Positions 43,338 to 55,218 of a DNA stretch of 64,000 nucleotides are shown here, piece by piece; positions within the stretch are counted from its first letter, which is position 1, and the number at the start of each line of letters is the position of its first letter. The position numbers were made by a program, and so were the translations under genes. The stretch is from Pestalotiopsis fici W106-1 (lineage: Eukaryota; Ascomycota; Sordariomycetes; Amphisphaeriales; Sporocadaceae). Under the pieces are notes generated by a model that saw only the letters and a list, made by a program, of their open reading frames with translations, was not told the origin of the DNA and did no database searches. The stretch is taken from contig NW_006917097.1 of the NCBI RefSeq assembly GCF_000516985.1, forward strand, positions 2,170,001-2,234,000. The letters run 5' to 3'.

Positions 43338-45605
43338 TGGGGGGATTCGGCGAGACCACACGTTGGACAAGGAAAATCCCCTTTGGACGTTGTCTAATCC
43401 GCTTGTCGTTTTCTTCTGTGGATATTCATAGGCCAATGGAAATATAAAGAATTTTTTTAAAAGAGTATTTGCTGTGAATGGTACACGAGGTTGCAGACGG
43501 ATGGATACATATAGGGTGGCCTGTTGTTTTATCGGAGTTGCGCGGCGCCAACCCCGCGCGCTTCGGAGTATCGTGACCACTCCATCTGATGGCGAGCCAG
43601 CATCTCAAAAGAATCTATAATTGAGTCGTTTTGTCAAAACACGAAAATCTGACTTGGTAATATCTAATTCCTGGCTCTTTCTGTACGAGAAGACACTTCA
43701 TTTGTTAAATCGATAAGGGGCATCAACATTGGCAAACATATTAGTTTTGACGTACCTTACTAAACCGTAATATTATCACGGAAGATGTATGGCTAAACAC
43801 AAGACAACGGCAATACTCTTGGTTTTGTTCCCCCCTCGACGTGGCCACCAATCAGAATATTTTTGCTGGCGCTCGCATGCCTCCCCAGATGCTTGCGCGG
43901 CGAATTGAAAACTATGACTTGAAAATTTCCATGGGGTATTCAAGTCTTTTTTATTGGAATCACACAATCATGTACTTCCAAGGTTCGATAATTGAGTCTG
44001 TCGCACGCCGGGAAAAAGTATGACGAAAACGGCGAGAATGAAAAGATCAACATGAGTGAGAGAGGGGCAAAATGGGAATAAAAGTCTGTAATTGTCCGGA
44101 ATAGGGTAGATTCTTCTATAGATATCAAGGTCAGACCATGTAGAGAAGAGGAGAAGAATCCATTTGTTTTCTTTCTGGTTTTATAGACCGGCTACCCACC
44201 TAGATAGCCAACGAATGTTGGAGTTATCTTTCTCTGTATCAGAGTATCACCTTCTACTGTTGGGACTCCTTCAGGACAGTCGAAAATATCATCTTGGTAG
44301 ATACCGCTGGCGAATAGTCTGTATACTATGCTGGTGTTCTCTCTCCCTACCGGCCTTGTACGGCGCGTTATTTGACAAAGAGTCAATAGCCAGCTACGAT
44401 GGTTCCGAAAACACTAACAAGGCAAATGATTCTTCTTGCCACCAAAACCAACAAGAAGATTCAAATGGCGAAAGTTAACATTAGACACTGTGTCAAACGA
44501 AAACCCACCAGTATATATAGTCCCTATGCGGAGTACACCATCGGCCCACGCCATGAAACCTTAAACAAAAANNNNNNNNNNNNNNNNNNNNNNNNNNNNN
44601 NNNNNNNNNNNNNNNNNNNNNNNNNNNNNNNNNNNNNNNNNNNNNNNNNNNNNNNNNNNNNNNNNNNNNNNAGCATTTCAAGCACATGAGAATCAAAAGA
44701 CATTTGATTGATTTTCGGTGCACAGATAAGAACAGTTTTTTTTTTTTGTTCATGGCCTGGATTTGTGAAAAGGAAAAGTTATTGCCTTGTTATTCGCTAA
44801 TATTAAGAGAGTTTCCTGAGTCGAAACCGTACTACCATACATCAAATAACCCTTCTTCTCCATTGTGCGTGGTCGGTCGGACTTGCGAGGCCCAAGTTAC
44901 CGATAAATTAGTTTTCCGAGGTGCCCTCATACGCATGTCACGGCAAGAAAAACAGTTTGTCTTTTATTTGTGTTGCGATTCCGACCAACAAGAAGAAGAC
45001 GTGACCGGTATGAACGTCTCTCTGAAAAAGATTCGTTATGAAAAGGAGGAATTTTCCCCTCAAGTAGGCACAAGTTGCAGAAAACAACAGATGTGAATTT
45101 TCGGACATGTTCGCCTGGGAAGCAGACATTTTATGACGGCAATACGCTCGAGTGAACCCCACTGCTCAGGTGGCTCTCCATGCCCACGTGCCCACTTCCA
45201 CCTGAGCAGCGCGATCGGCAGAAACAAAACGGGTGTCTTGGAACCATAGGGGGTCGCACACCACAAGGGGTGGGTTTTAGGGAGGAAAAAAAAAACACCC
45301 CCAGCATCGCACAGAGTCGGAATGCGAATGTAGCCTGAACGCCATGCGTGAAATAGCAGAAGAAGAAAACAATAGACATGGTATCTGAATGTTCCTGCAC
45401 CAACGAATTATTTCTCCAACCAATGGGTAGACCACTTTGTAGACCACTGTGGGAGGTGGATATTAGAGTCCTTCTCTCGTATTCCACGATAAGAATGTCC
45501 AATCTCTTTGAATGTGATGGATATTGCCGTGTCAAAGCCTGAACGGACAAAGGTACAGAGTAAGCAGTGACAGTAACACCGGCACGCCCAGAAAAATGAT
45601 GGTCT
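43338..45605. other. intergenic containing an assembly gap
   Basis: A 2.27-kb stretch between the start of the hydrolase gene and the 3' end of the sirtuin gene. It includes 100 N at 44572-44671. ORFs reading through the N run are artefacts. Nothing else could be supported; sequence missing in the gap could hide an element. Confidence 0.6.
44572..44671. other. assembly gap (100 N)
   Basis: Exactly 100 unknown bases, the conventional size for a gap of unknown length. The flanks are A-rich on the left (aaacaaaaa) and ordinary on the right. Confidence 0.98.
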
Positions 45606-47402
45606 TCAACCCTTGTGGCGCAGGGCTCCCGATTGTCCATCTCTGATAGTCAGAACAGGCTTCGTAGGAGTCGCGGTGTCCAAGGCGCATTTGTCCCCGT
45701 GGGTGGTCGTGAATAGATGCCGGTGGATTTGCTCGTCTTGAATGGCGGTATGGACTTTTTGGGTTGGCGGGATCATCTCATGGTCAAGATTCCAGCCTGC
45801 ACGTCGGGCCAACTCTGCTACGACAACGTCGCAGTCGCCGAGAAGGTCGATATCAAAGTCAATGTGGCCAACAGGCGTCCGCGAAATGTAGATGGCGGGA
45901 ACGTGCGGCGGCAAGCTCGGCACCACCTCAGAGACGGGCGACACCTTCAGCGAGGTTCCAATGACAATGACCAGGTCGACCCGTGTCATGTCGCGCCTCA
46001 GTCGGTCGTGGAACTCATCGGGCAAGTTTTCTCTGAAAAAAGTAATGTCGGGCTTCATGATACCAGCCTCGGGTATGTCAAAGTCATCGTCCTCGTCCGT
46101 GTCGTCGGAATTGTACCGCGAGCGTCTTCCAGACGATGATCGCTTTTTGCCACGCTTGCGCTTCGATGTGCCACTGGCCCGCAGCGAGGTGATGCACCTG
46201 TCACATCGCGGAATCCTGCTGGCCTTGATATCGGCAAAGATGGCCTCGCCTGGGACCTTGTAGCCGCACTTTTGACATGTAGCCTTGGCAAACGAACCGT
46301 GGCACTGCAAGAGCTTCTCGGGCAGGATCCCGGCGTTGGCCTCAATGTTGTCGATATTCTGCGAGTAGTTGGTGAGCAGCTTGCCCTTGGCCTGGAGCAT
46401 GGCAATAAAGGCGTGTGTGGGCGTAAACTTTTTGGTGGTGGGAAGAATGTCCTTGGCGACTGTGTAAAAGATGGTGGGATCTTGGCGAAAAACCTCAATG
46501 TCAAAGACCTCCTGCGGGTCGTTGATGGGCAGTCCCAGATTGGCCAGTTGTGTGTAGAGGCCGGTTTGCGCCGAACGGAAATCCGGAATGCCCAGCGAAG
46601 TCGAAATTCCCGCACCGGTCAAGACGATAATGTTCTTGGCGTCCTGGATGAGGGAGACGGCGTCGTCGACCGTGTTGTAGCTCATGAGCTTGGCCCGCTT
46701 GTTGAGCTCGCGCGTGATGGCCAGTGTCAGCAGCGAGTAATATTGATCATCATTAGCTCCCTCGAGAAAAGGTGGCGGCCGCACACCAAATGCCGTGAGG
46801 AGGCGTTTTGCTGTGATGCTATCATTGAACACGGTAAGTTTCATAAACTCGGCCGGGCCTTGCGAGCGCAGCAATTGCCGATACCTCATGGCCTCTTCGG
46901 GCGTGCAAGCCTCTGGATCTGCACGTAGGGTATTAGCAGGGGAGTGATGAATGACATGGGATTAAAAGTAAGTAAAGGGAAGAAGTTTTGCCAGGTGGTG
47001 GCGAGTCTCTAGGAATATACAATCATGGGTAGAAGCAAAGTAGAAAATCTGAAGAAGAGTGACTGGGTAAGTAGATAATTTACCATCTTTAAATGCCGTG
47101 TCATCCGAGAGGTCCTCAATTATGTCCTCGAAAAGCGACTCAGTTTCCCACGAGTCGTCGATGTCGTGCAAGCGTTGCTCGAGCTCCGTCAATTGCGGTT
47201 CTTGGTTGTGTAAAGCCTCCCTGAGACTGAGATGGCTGACTTGTTGATCGTCGTCTATGGCGACTTGCTCAATTCTGATCTGCACTTTCGGCTTCTTGGT
47301 GGTGGTTGTTGTTGTTGCTGCTGCTGTTGCTGTTGCCGCTGTCTTTCTGGTTCCAGATCCTTTGGGCCTACCACGGCCACGCTTGACAGGGACGGGCATC
47401 AT
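45606..47402 (-). CDS. Sir2/Hst1-type NAD-dependent deacetylase with N-terminal AT-hook
   Basis: Class I sirtuin that deacetylates histones and supports silencing; nuclear. Exons are 47402-47084 and 46918-45606, 543 residues, intron 165 nt. The N-terminus has an AT-hook ([11 protein letters not shown]), a Thr/Ala run and an acidic region ([13 protein letters not shown]). The Sir2 N-terminal domain typical of SIR2/HST1 follows: [21 protein letters not shown] and [19 protein letters not shown]. The catalytic core shows [28 protein letters not shown], catalytic His in LQCHGSF, zinc Cys pairs CQKC and CDRC, and [13 protein letters not shown]. An insertion ([17 protein letters not shown] plus acidic [10 protein letters not shown]) sits after the second zinc pair and may act as a nuclear signal. 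The frame upstream of 47402 stays open to about 47903 but has no ATG, so 47402 is taken as the start (47399 also possible). Confidence 0.9.
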
Positions 47403-47462
47403 GATGGGCCAAGCAGATTGATGAAAAGAAATGGGGAGAAGGAGAGAATGCGTGTGTGGTAA

Positions 47463-47530
<68 letters not shown>

Positions 47531-50500
47531 CTACTACTACGATGTAGGCGAGACTTCCGGTGTGACAGTCTAAGTTTGGGAGAGAGAGGGGCGAGAGAAG
47601 AAACCAAGAAGGGAAAAAAAAAAAAGCAATCGCAAGTGTGAAACTCGCGAGTACAATTGCAAACCTCGCAAATGCAGCAACGCTAATTATAAATTGGCGT
47701 CCAGTTGTGTTGGCCGGCGGCAAAGATGAAAAGATGTGGGTAACGCAAACGCTTGATAATAGAGATGTTGTTGCTGAGATGAGATGGAATGTATGTGTAC
47801 CAAAGGGACCCAAGTCCGAATTAGTAGGTCGTTGAGTGTGAGTTGGTTGTGGTTTGGGAGCCGGAAGCGCGTTGCGTTGTGTTGCAAAGGACAGGGGAGG
47901 CAAAAACCCCGAGTAGGAAGGGGGGAGAGGAAATAATCAGGTGACTACTACTGATCGTGTCATCAAATTTATTCGCAAGATCTAGAACAGGTTGTGTGAT
48001 GTTGTCAGAGGAAAAAAAAGGATGAATGGAATCCGTCCCCCTTCTTTAGAATAAAAAAAAACACGCGTTACAAGTTTTGAGTTTTTGGGGCGAGCTGGTC
48101 TTGGCAGACAAACCAATTAATCAATAAATGGGAATGGGGAACATCGAGCCAGAGTGACATGAATAGAGAGGAAGGAGGAAGAGCGAAACTCTGGGTGAGA
48201 CCTGAAGGTGCAAACTAATAACCAGGTGCGATCGATTCTACCAGGTTCCTAATGAGAGAGAGAAAAAAAAAATTGACTCGACCTGCCAATAATTATGAAT
48301 TCAGTTAGTACGGGCAATCTAGGTAAGTAGATAGATACCTAGGTAGATGGAGGCAGGCAGGTTAGAGACAGGCAAATTGCTTGGTAGAATGAATGCTCGC
48401 TTTGCTGGCTCTGTTTTCTCCCTTCTCTTCTTCTCTTTCTCTCCCTCCCTTTTCCGGGGCCCCGATCCACTTTACTCTGCAATATAGTTCAATGTTGCTT
48501 GTTTGGAAAATGGCGACGAAAGACCAGAAAACTCTGGGCCGCGGCACACCTTCTTGTCTCTTTCGGCTATCTGCTTTTTTTTATTGTTACTATCAGGGTA
48601 GCTGTGACAAGATGGACAAAGAATTCAATAAGATGCAATTATACAGATTATACTGCCGATTGACTTTTGTAAATTCCTTTTATTATAGACACGTCTGCCT
48701 ATTTTTTTGCCCAACTTGGTCCGATCCGTAATAGAGGGAATGTAGGAATTGTTTTCGTCATTCACTTGATTAGTATTGCCTCTAATCTAGGCTGAATTTG
48801 CGGGCTGCCTAGTTCTGAATGTTAGGGGGTGACCCGAACCATTTACTTTTATGGCGCGAGCAGCCAATGTACAATATAGGCGTCAAGTCAATGTGGGAGG
48901 AAATGCACATCAAGGTGCAGGCTCTCTCTACTCTCGCTCTCGCTCTCGCTCTAGCAAGGTAGGTAGGTATCTTGGCCTAAGGGACACACTTGAAATCGAA
49001 AATAAAGGAATCCGATTTCCTTGCATTGTTTGTGTTCATGGGCGCTTCATTGTAGCAAACGTGCGCTTCAAAAAGAAAGGAAGTGCAAACTACATACAGT
49101 CCAGAAAGGTTGCAAGATGACAGAGAGAGGGGGGAAAAAATCCGCTCATATATCATGTAATCTCAGGCACATATGCATGGTATACACAAAAATTCACGGC
49201 ATGTGTCTTTGCTACCATTCGCCGTTCCCGTGGGCTCCAGTTTTCAAAACCTTTGCAAAGCCCGTTCATGTGTTTGTGTGTGTGTGTGCGAGATCGCTGG
49301 CAATGCATCCCCGTCTCCATCCATTTTAGGCGCTGCAGGGAATAATAGACAACACAAAACCCACGTCGGGCCAAGACAACAACTCATCGTTAGAGAAGAG
49401 AATCCATCAACCTTTGGCCAAAGCGAGAAGAATAAAAAACTGAATGGAACAAAGTCGTCCGTTGTCACAAAGTTAACGAACTCAACAATGGTAAATGGTA
49501 CGATAACAGCGATAGATACTCCAACGGTAGGTAGGACCGCCTGGGCACGGTAATAAATTAGCGGTAGCGGCAAATCTTGGACGAATCCCAGCATTAATTA
49601 GCTTGTTATCTTCTTTCTGGCAGCACGAACGATTGTAGTGAGAGAGTGTGTGAGCATCTCTCTATCAACAAGGTCTGCGCCCCTTTGAAACAATGCCTGC
49701 TTGGCCTGGGCGAATGACTTCAGTCTTGGAATGTATAGGTCAATACACAGTAGATATCTTCCAGCCAGGATTGTGAGGCAAAAAGTAATCAAGGCGTGTC
49801 TCTCTTTCTCCTGGGACGTCGATGGCAATTCTGTACACAGGGGGCCAATCTTGAAACTATCATCAATAGGCTATATCGGTACGTAATGCATTGATTGCAA
49901 TGCCTGGGGGGGATCAACTAGAGAGAGTATGGCAGAGGTGGGACGCAGAAATCACCTTTAGTTGCGACTTGCTGTGCGTGTATAATTCAGTACTAATCGG
50001 GAATGCGACCTTGGCCAAGAATTTCCTCCGTGTGTAACTTCGCCAATCGTCATTTTTATCAAAACCGGTAAATATCAGTATATAAGATATAAATCCCTCC
50101 TAAGTTCGGCAGATCAACTACTCAATTTATCTTAAAGCTTCTCGTCATTATGAAAAATCGTCCCTGGGGCAAAGCGAATATACAATCACTGCAAGTATTA
50201 GTGCGGTAATGGCTTGTCACACTGTGAGACAAGGTCCGTAACGGAGTGAATACCACGCAAATAATGCTTCTTGTACCAAGCTCGTCGCAAAACCACCACA
50301 TTGAGGTCTCTGCAATTTGGATTCAAACAAACAGCTATGCCAAACAAAAAAAAAAAAATTGACATAAAGAAACAAGAGTAGCCAGGTCACTGGAGGGAGG
50401 AATACTCGGGAACAGGCATGACTTCTTCAGACACACTAGATAGCGGGCGTAGATAGTGTAAAGATGTAAATATACCTAGTAGGTATATAAATAGTGCTGT

Positions 50501-50894
50501 GTTATTGACACTCTCGGATGGCTCATTTGTGTCTTGTTTCAGTAACGCAAGGACTACTTTTACAATTATATCTCCAGTCCGATTTTCCTCCCTTAAACTC
50601 ATAACTAACAAGCCTATTTTTCGGCCATCAGGCCCAGGCCAGTGTTGATTGAGACTACACTGCCGGCTGCAAAATAAAACGCCTGAACACCTCGGGCTTT
50701 GACCCATGACCCTGTTTTCTGAAAATAGTTTTCTTTTGAGTGTACTGCACAGAATTGCAGAGCGAACGCTGAGGAAAGTTGTTGTGAGCCCAGAAACGGG
50801 ATTGTCAAGAAGCATGATGATTGGTGTTGGTATCATGTCTACGCCAAAATCTCTATCTCTTACGGAATGATGAATACAAGAAATTAAATGTTTG
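47403..50894. other. long intergenic region, sirtuin leader and Ca-ATPase 3' side
   Basis: A 3.5-kb region with no supported gene. It is rich in simple repeats: (TAG)22 at 47463-47530, tacctaggta at 48336-48345, CTCTCG units at 48931-48952, ggtaggtaggta near 48958-48969, (TG)7 at 49275-49288, and A12 near 50347. Short ORFs throughout lack protein character. Confidence 0.55.
47463..47540. repeat. (TAG)n/(CTA)n microsatellite with inverted end, sirtuin 5' leader
   Basis: About 22.7 TAG units (47463-47530) are followed at once by ACTACTACTAC (47530-47540), so the right end forms a perfect inverted repeat with the adjoining TAG tract. It lies 61-138 bp upstream of the sirtuin ATG and is probably transcribed as (CUA)n in its 5' UTR. 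Confidence 0.85.
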
Positions 50895-53800
50895 TTACGA
50901 TTTAGAAGGCCTGGCCGGAGGTTCTGGCACCTTGAGAGTCGGAACATCTGCCTTTGCGTCTTCCTCGATGGGTTCAGGTTCCTCCGTATATGCCAGAGGC
51001 GAAGGTCCAGTGGCTCCACGCGGCGGGAATTCGACATTGCTGCGATCCTGCACCGGGGACCAGCCAGCACCAACGGAGCCGGCAATGATTCCCGCCATAA
51101 CGGTAGTTGCGCCAAGGGCTGAGTTCGAACGACTCCTTCCGGATCTCATGGACCGAGACCGAGCGCGTGAGTTGGGTGTCGGTGCAGGCGATTCGCCGGT
51201 ACTATCCTCGCGGATGGGAGTTCGTGGCGGCAACGTCTCCCTCATGGAATTCGATCTGGAGTGCGAGGGGCTTCGGATCTGCATGAGAACTTCCTTGGGG
51301 TTGTGCAATGCGAATTTGAGATTGTTCAGACGACCACCCTTGAACCGCTTGAGGAAAGTAAGCTCATCCCTAACATCGGCAAGGGGTTCCGGGTAGTGCT
51401 CAAATCGCTCTTCATCAGTGACGGTAAAGCCTGGAACGCGAGAAGATCTGCGCTTCAAGGATGCTGGAATCAGCTTCGTCAGGAGAACATCGGGAATCAG
51501 TCGGATTACTATGCCGATCGGAATCGAGATGAAACCAAGCACGATGGCAAGAGCCCATTGAAGACCCGTCTGTGGTGGGTCCGTCTCGGAGATCGAGAAC
51601 GGGCGACCGCCAACAAAGATAATCAACACTTGAGCACCGCACATAGCCACGTTGATGCAGATAAAGAACCAGTTCGAGAATAAGCCCTCGAATATGTTGA
51701 ACTTGTTATCCAGGCGACGGTTACTGTGATGTTGTTAGTATAATGTGTGCAAAGAGCAAAAGTGCACTATGTAACTTACTTCCACTGGTTGAAAATCTGC
51801 ATCCACACAAAAGTGTTGAAAACAAGAGTATCTCGTTGTTGAGTCTCCACCGCATCATCGAATCCAAAAATGGCACCTGCGCCGTAGTAGAGCAGAAAGG
51901 TGATAGCTAACTGGTAAATGGCCTGGCCAAGTATCATCTTCCACATCGTAATAGAGATGATGCTGGCGCCACGACGCTCGGGCTTGCGGTCCAAGACGCT
52001 GTCCTGTGGTGGATCTGTTGCCAAAGCGAGAGCAGCCAGAGTGTCCATGATCAAGTTGACCCACAGCAGTTGGACAGCCGTCAGGACAGATGATTCCTGG
52101 TTATTCGTAATAGCAGTAACAAAGGTCAAGATAACGGCAGTAATATTGACAGTCAGCTGGAACTGCAGGAAGCGCTTGACAGCATCATTGACAGCACGAC
52201 CCCACTTCAAAGCCTTCACAATACTGTTGAAGTTGTCGTCCATGAGAATAATAGCAGATGCCTCTTTCGCAACTTCAGTACCGGCGATACCCATGGAGAA
52301 ACCCACATCAGCGAGCTTGAGAGCAGGGGCGTCGTTCGTGCCATCACCAGTTACGGCAACAGTCTCACCCATATCCTTCAGTCTGCGGACCAATATGCGC
52401 TTGTCCTCGGGGCTGGAGCGGGCAAGCACCTGGAGGCGGGGGATGATTTCGTTCTGCTGTAATCTGGACAAGTTGCGGAACTCGGGGCCCTCCATGACAA
52501 TACCATCTCCGACCAAAATACCACATTCTTTAGCAATGGCTTGGGCAGTCAATTTGTTGTCACCCGTGACCATTCTCACAATCACTCCAGCCTTCTGACA
52601 GTCCCTCACAGCATCGGGCACGCCTTCACGAAGAGGATCCTGAATTCCAACCATGCCAATAAAGGTCATGTTCCGGAGAGCATCGTCAAAAGAAACCTCG
52701 TTACGGTTACCCTCGGCGCGCTTGACGTTTCTCGGAGGCCATTGTTCGAAATCGCGATAGATGATACCAATGGTTCTGAGGGACCGTGAGGCATAGCTGT
52801 TGATCAGAGTCTTGATAGTTGCATCGTTTTCTGCTGTCAGGGGCGAACTGGTCAAATCCGTGGAAGGGTCGCGGATGATTTCTGTGCACTTTGATAGAAC
52901 AATTTCAGAAGCGCCCTTGACGTAGAGTCGAACTCGGCCATTCGGTAGCTGAATGAAAATACCCATGCACTTTCTTCCCGAATCAAAGGGTACAAGTTGC
53001 AGGATCTTTTCGTTTGAGCGCTCTTCACTGACCGGACCCATACCCAAATGCTCCTGGGCGAAGATGAGCATGGCAGTTTCAGTCTTGGAACCAATAAAAG
53101 TCTTGACGCCGTCGACTTCACCCTCGAAAGCAGTGGAGTTGAGAGAAATTGACTTGAGTAGTAGTTGCTTCACGTCTGCCGCAAGGACCTTGGTAAACTC
53201 AGCGGCAGTCAGATCGTCGGCGACGTCTCCAGCATTTGTAGATCCGGCTGTGGCGCTTTCCTCAGATTCGCGTTGCGCAGTGCTTCCGAAACGATGGGCA
53301 GTACCAATAGTTCCGGCGACAACCTGCATCTTGTTTTGTGTCAGGGTACCCGTCTTGTCGGAGCAAATTGTCGTGGCATTTCCCATGACCTCGCAGGCCT
53401 TCAAATGACGCACAAGGTTGTTGTCCTTGATCATGCGAGTAGTCGCGAAGGCTAGAGCAAGAGTGACTGCCAACGGTAGACCCTCTGGAACTGCGACAAC
53501 AATAATTGTCACTACAACAATGAAAATGTTGAGAAACTCCATGCCCTTTTCAATTGGTGTCTCGTTGTTGTGCGGAAGCTTGACCAGGAAGATGATGAGG
53601 AGTACAATGAACAGAAGCAGACCAGCGCCACCTCCAAGTTTGGCAATGTATTCGGCGATAACGTTCAACTTGGACTGCAGCGGCGTGATCTCTGGATCCT
53701 CATCCAATGCCATGAGTGTCTTTCCGTAACTCGAATAAATGCCCGTCGACGTCGCCATATAAGTACCCATGCCTTCCATGACACGAGCACCAGATTGAAT

Positions 53801-55218
53801 AAACGGATCGGCTTTCTTCAGTTTATCACCATTCTCAATGGCATCAAATACTTCATCGCCGGATTGTTTGCGAATGATGTCTGATTCTCCCGTTGCCTGA
53901 GACTCGTCGCACTTGACATCATAACCTTTGATCAGGATACCGTCCACCGGGATCAAATCGCCCGGCTCAAGATGGACGACGTCACCTGACAAGATATCGA
54001 AAACGGAAATCTCTACAGTTTTGCCGGACCGTACGACCTTGACTAAACGGTCTTGTTTCTTCTTGTTGAGTTTGGCAAACTGACGCTCCTTTTGCCAATC
54101 GTTCAAGGAGCCCACGAGAACGACGATGGTAATGGCTACAATGATAGCCACACCTTCGACCCACTCAACACCTTCACCGTGACCACCAAAAGTTTCGTAT
54201 AGACCAATTGCGAGAGAGACAACTGCAGCAATAGACAGCAAAATAAGTACCTTGTCGTTGTAGGTAATCCAGACGAGTTGAAGAAAGGTTTTTCCCTTCT
54301 TTTCGGGAATACGGTTATCCGAGTAAATCCGCTTGCGGTCAACGAACGTTTGATCGGCGTCATGTCCAGAGGTATTTCTGCGAGCAACACTAGTTGGTGG
54401 GTTCTCGGTGCCTTCAGTAGCCATTTTTGAAGTGCTCTTCCCTGTTGCTTGATCAAATGATACAGCACCATCGAGATGCTTTTCGTCAATGCTTAGACCG
54501 CTATCTCTGTTAGACCGCAATCCTTTCTCGATACCTTTAAGACCACCAAGAGCCCAGAATGCTGCAAGGCTCTTGGGATTAAACATTTTGCTGAGCTGGC
54601 CAGGACTGAACGCAAATGGGTTATTATCCACATGAAAGTCGGCTTCCTTGCCGGCGTCTGGCTTCAGTGCGTCGGCATCGCTAGTAATTTGTTCGTGAGT
54701 GAGCTCTCCAGCGCTGGAAACTGCCTTTTCTCCTTGCCATGTGGACGCTGTTCCAACGGCAGTCTCTCCCTGTGACGACGTATAATCACTGCTGTCGACA
54801 GAATTTTGCCTCGAGCGCGGATGAGTTGGCACGGCAAGGAAACCCTGCGACGGTGCCTTCCCTCGCGCTGCAACCGGGCTGGATACATTGTGCGGGCTTT
54901 GCGGGCGACTATCCCGCTGGCTTTCGAACGAATGCGAAGGCCGGAAATCAGGTCTCGAGCTCGACTGCGACGCGCCCGAGGGCTGAGGCATGTCTGGATA
55001 TAATGTCGTCGGACTCGCCGTCAAGTCCGTCGGAGATCCCAAGGACTGGCGAGGACGGTCTGTAAAGTCTGTAGAATCGGCACTGGTGTCGATCGTGATA
55101 GTTGGGCTGAAGCTGTTAGTTAGCAGGGCTGTGGCAGGGCAGGCTGCACGCCAAATGCTGAGAATAGAAACGAGTATACTCACGCCCTAGGTCGGCCGGG
55201 AGACTTGTCGGTAGCCAT
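50895..55218 (-). CDS. Ca2+-transporting P-type ATPase, PMC1-like (type IIB)
   Basis: Pumps Ca2+ out of the cytosol, in fungi usually into the vacuole. Exons are 55218-55184 (35 nt), 55112-51780 and 51723-50895, 1398 residues. After a Ser/Pro-rich N-tail come the first TM pair (DKVLILLSIAAVVSLAIGLY ... VEGVAIIVAITIVVLVGSLNDW) and the actuator loop with CDESQATGESD. M4 has VAVPEGLPLAVTLALAF, and the phosphorylation site is CSDKTGTLTQNKM with Asp597. The nucleotide domain has KGASEIVLSKC, and the hinge has MVTGDNKLTAQAIA and VAVTGDGTNDAPALKLADVGF. M5-M10 follow, with QLLWVNLIMDTLAALALATDPP. Splicing intron 2 restores QWNNRRLDNKFNIFEGLFSNWFF. The C-tail is long, Ser/Arg-rich and disordered. No calmodulin-binding site is clear. 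The tiny first exon is inferred from phase and a good gtgagt donor. Confidence 0.93.

Noticed and set aside
44399..44753. ORFs reading through the N run
   Set aside because: They consist of undefined residues across an assembly gap and carry no information.
47403..47903. Extension of the sirtuin N-terminus upstream of 47402
   Set aside because: The frame is open but contains no ATG, and the repeat would give poly-Leu; kept as a leader with a note on non-AUG initiation.
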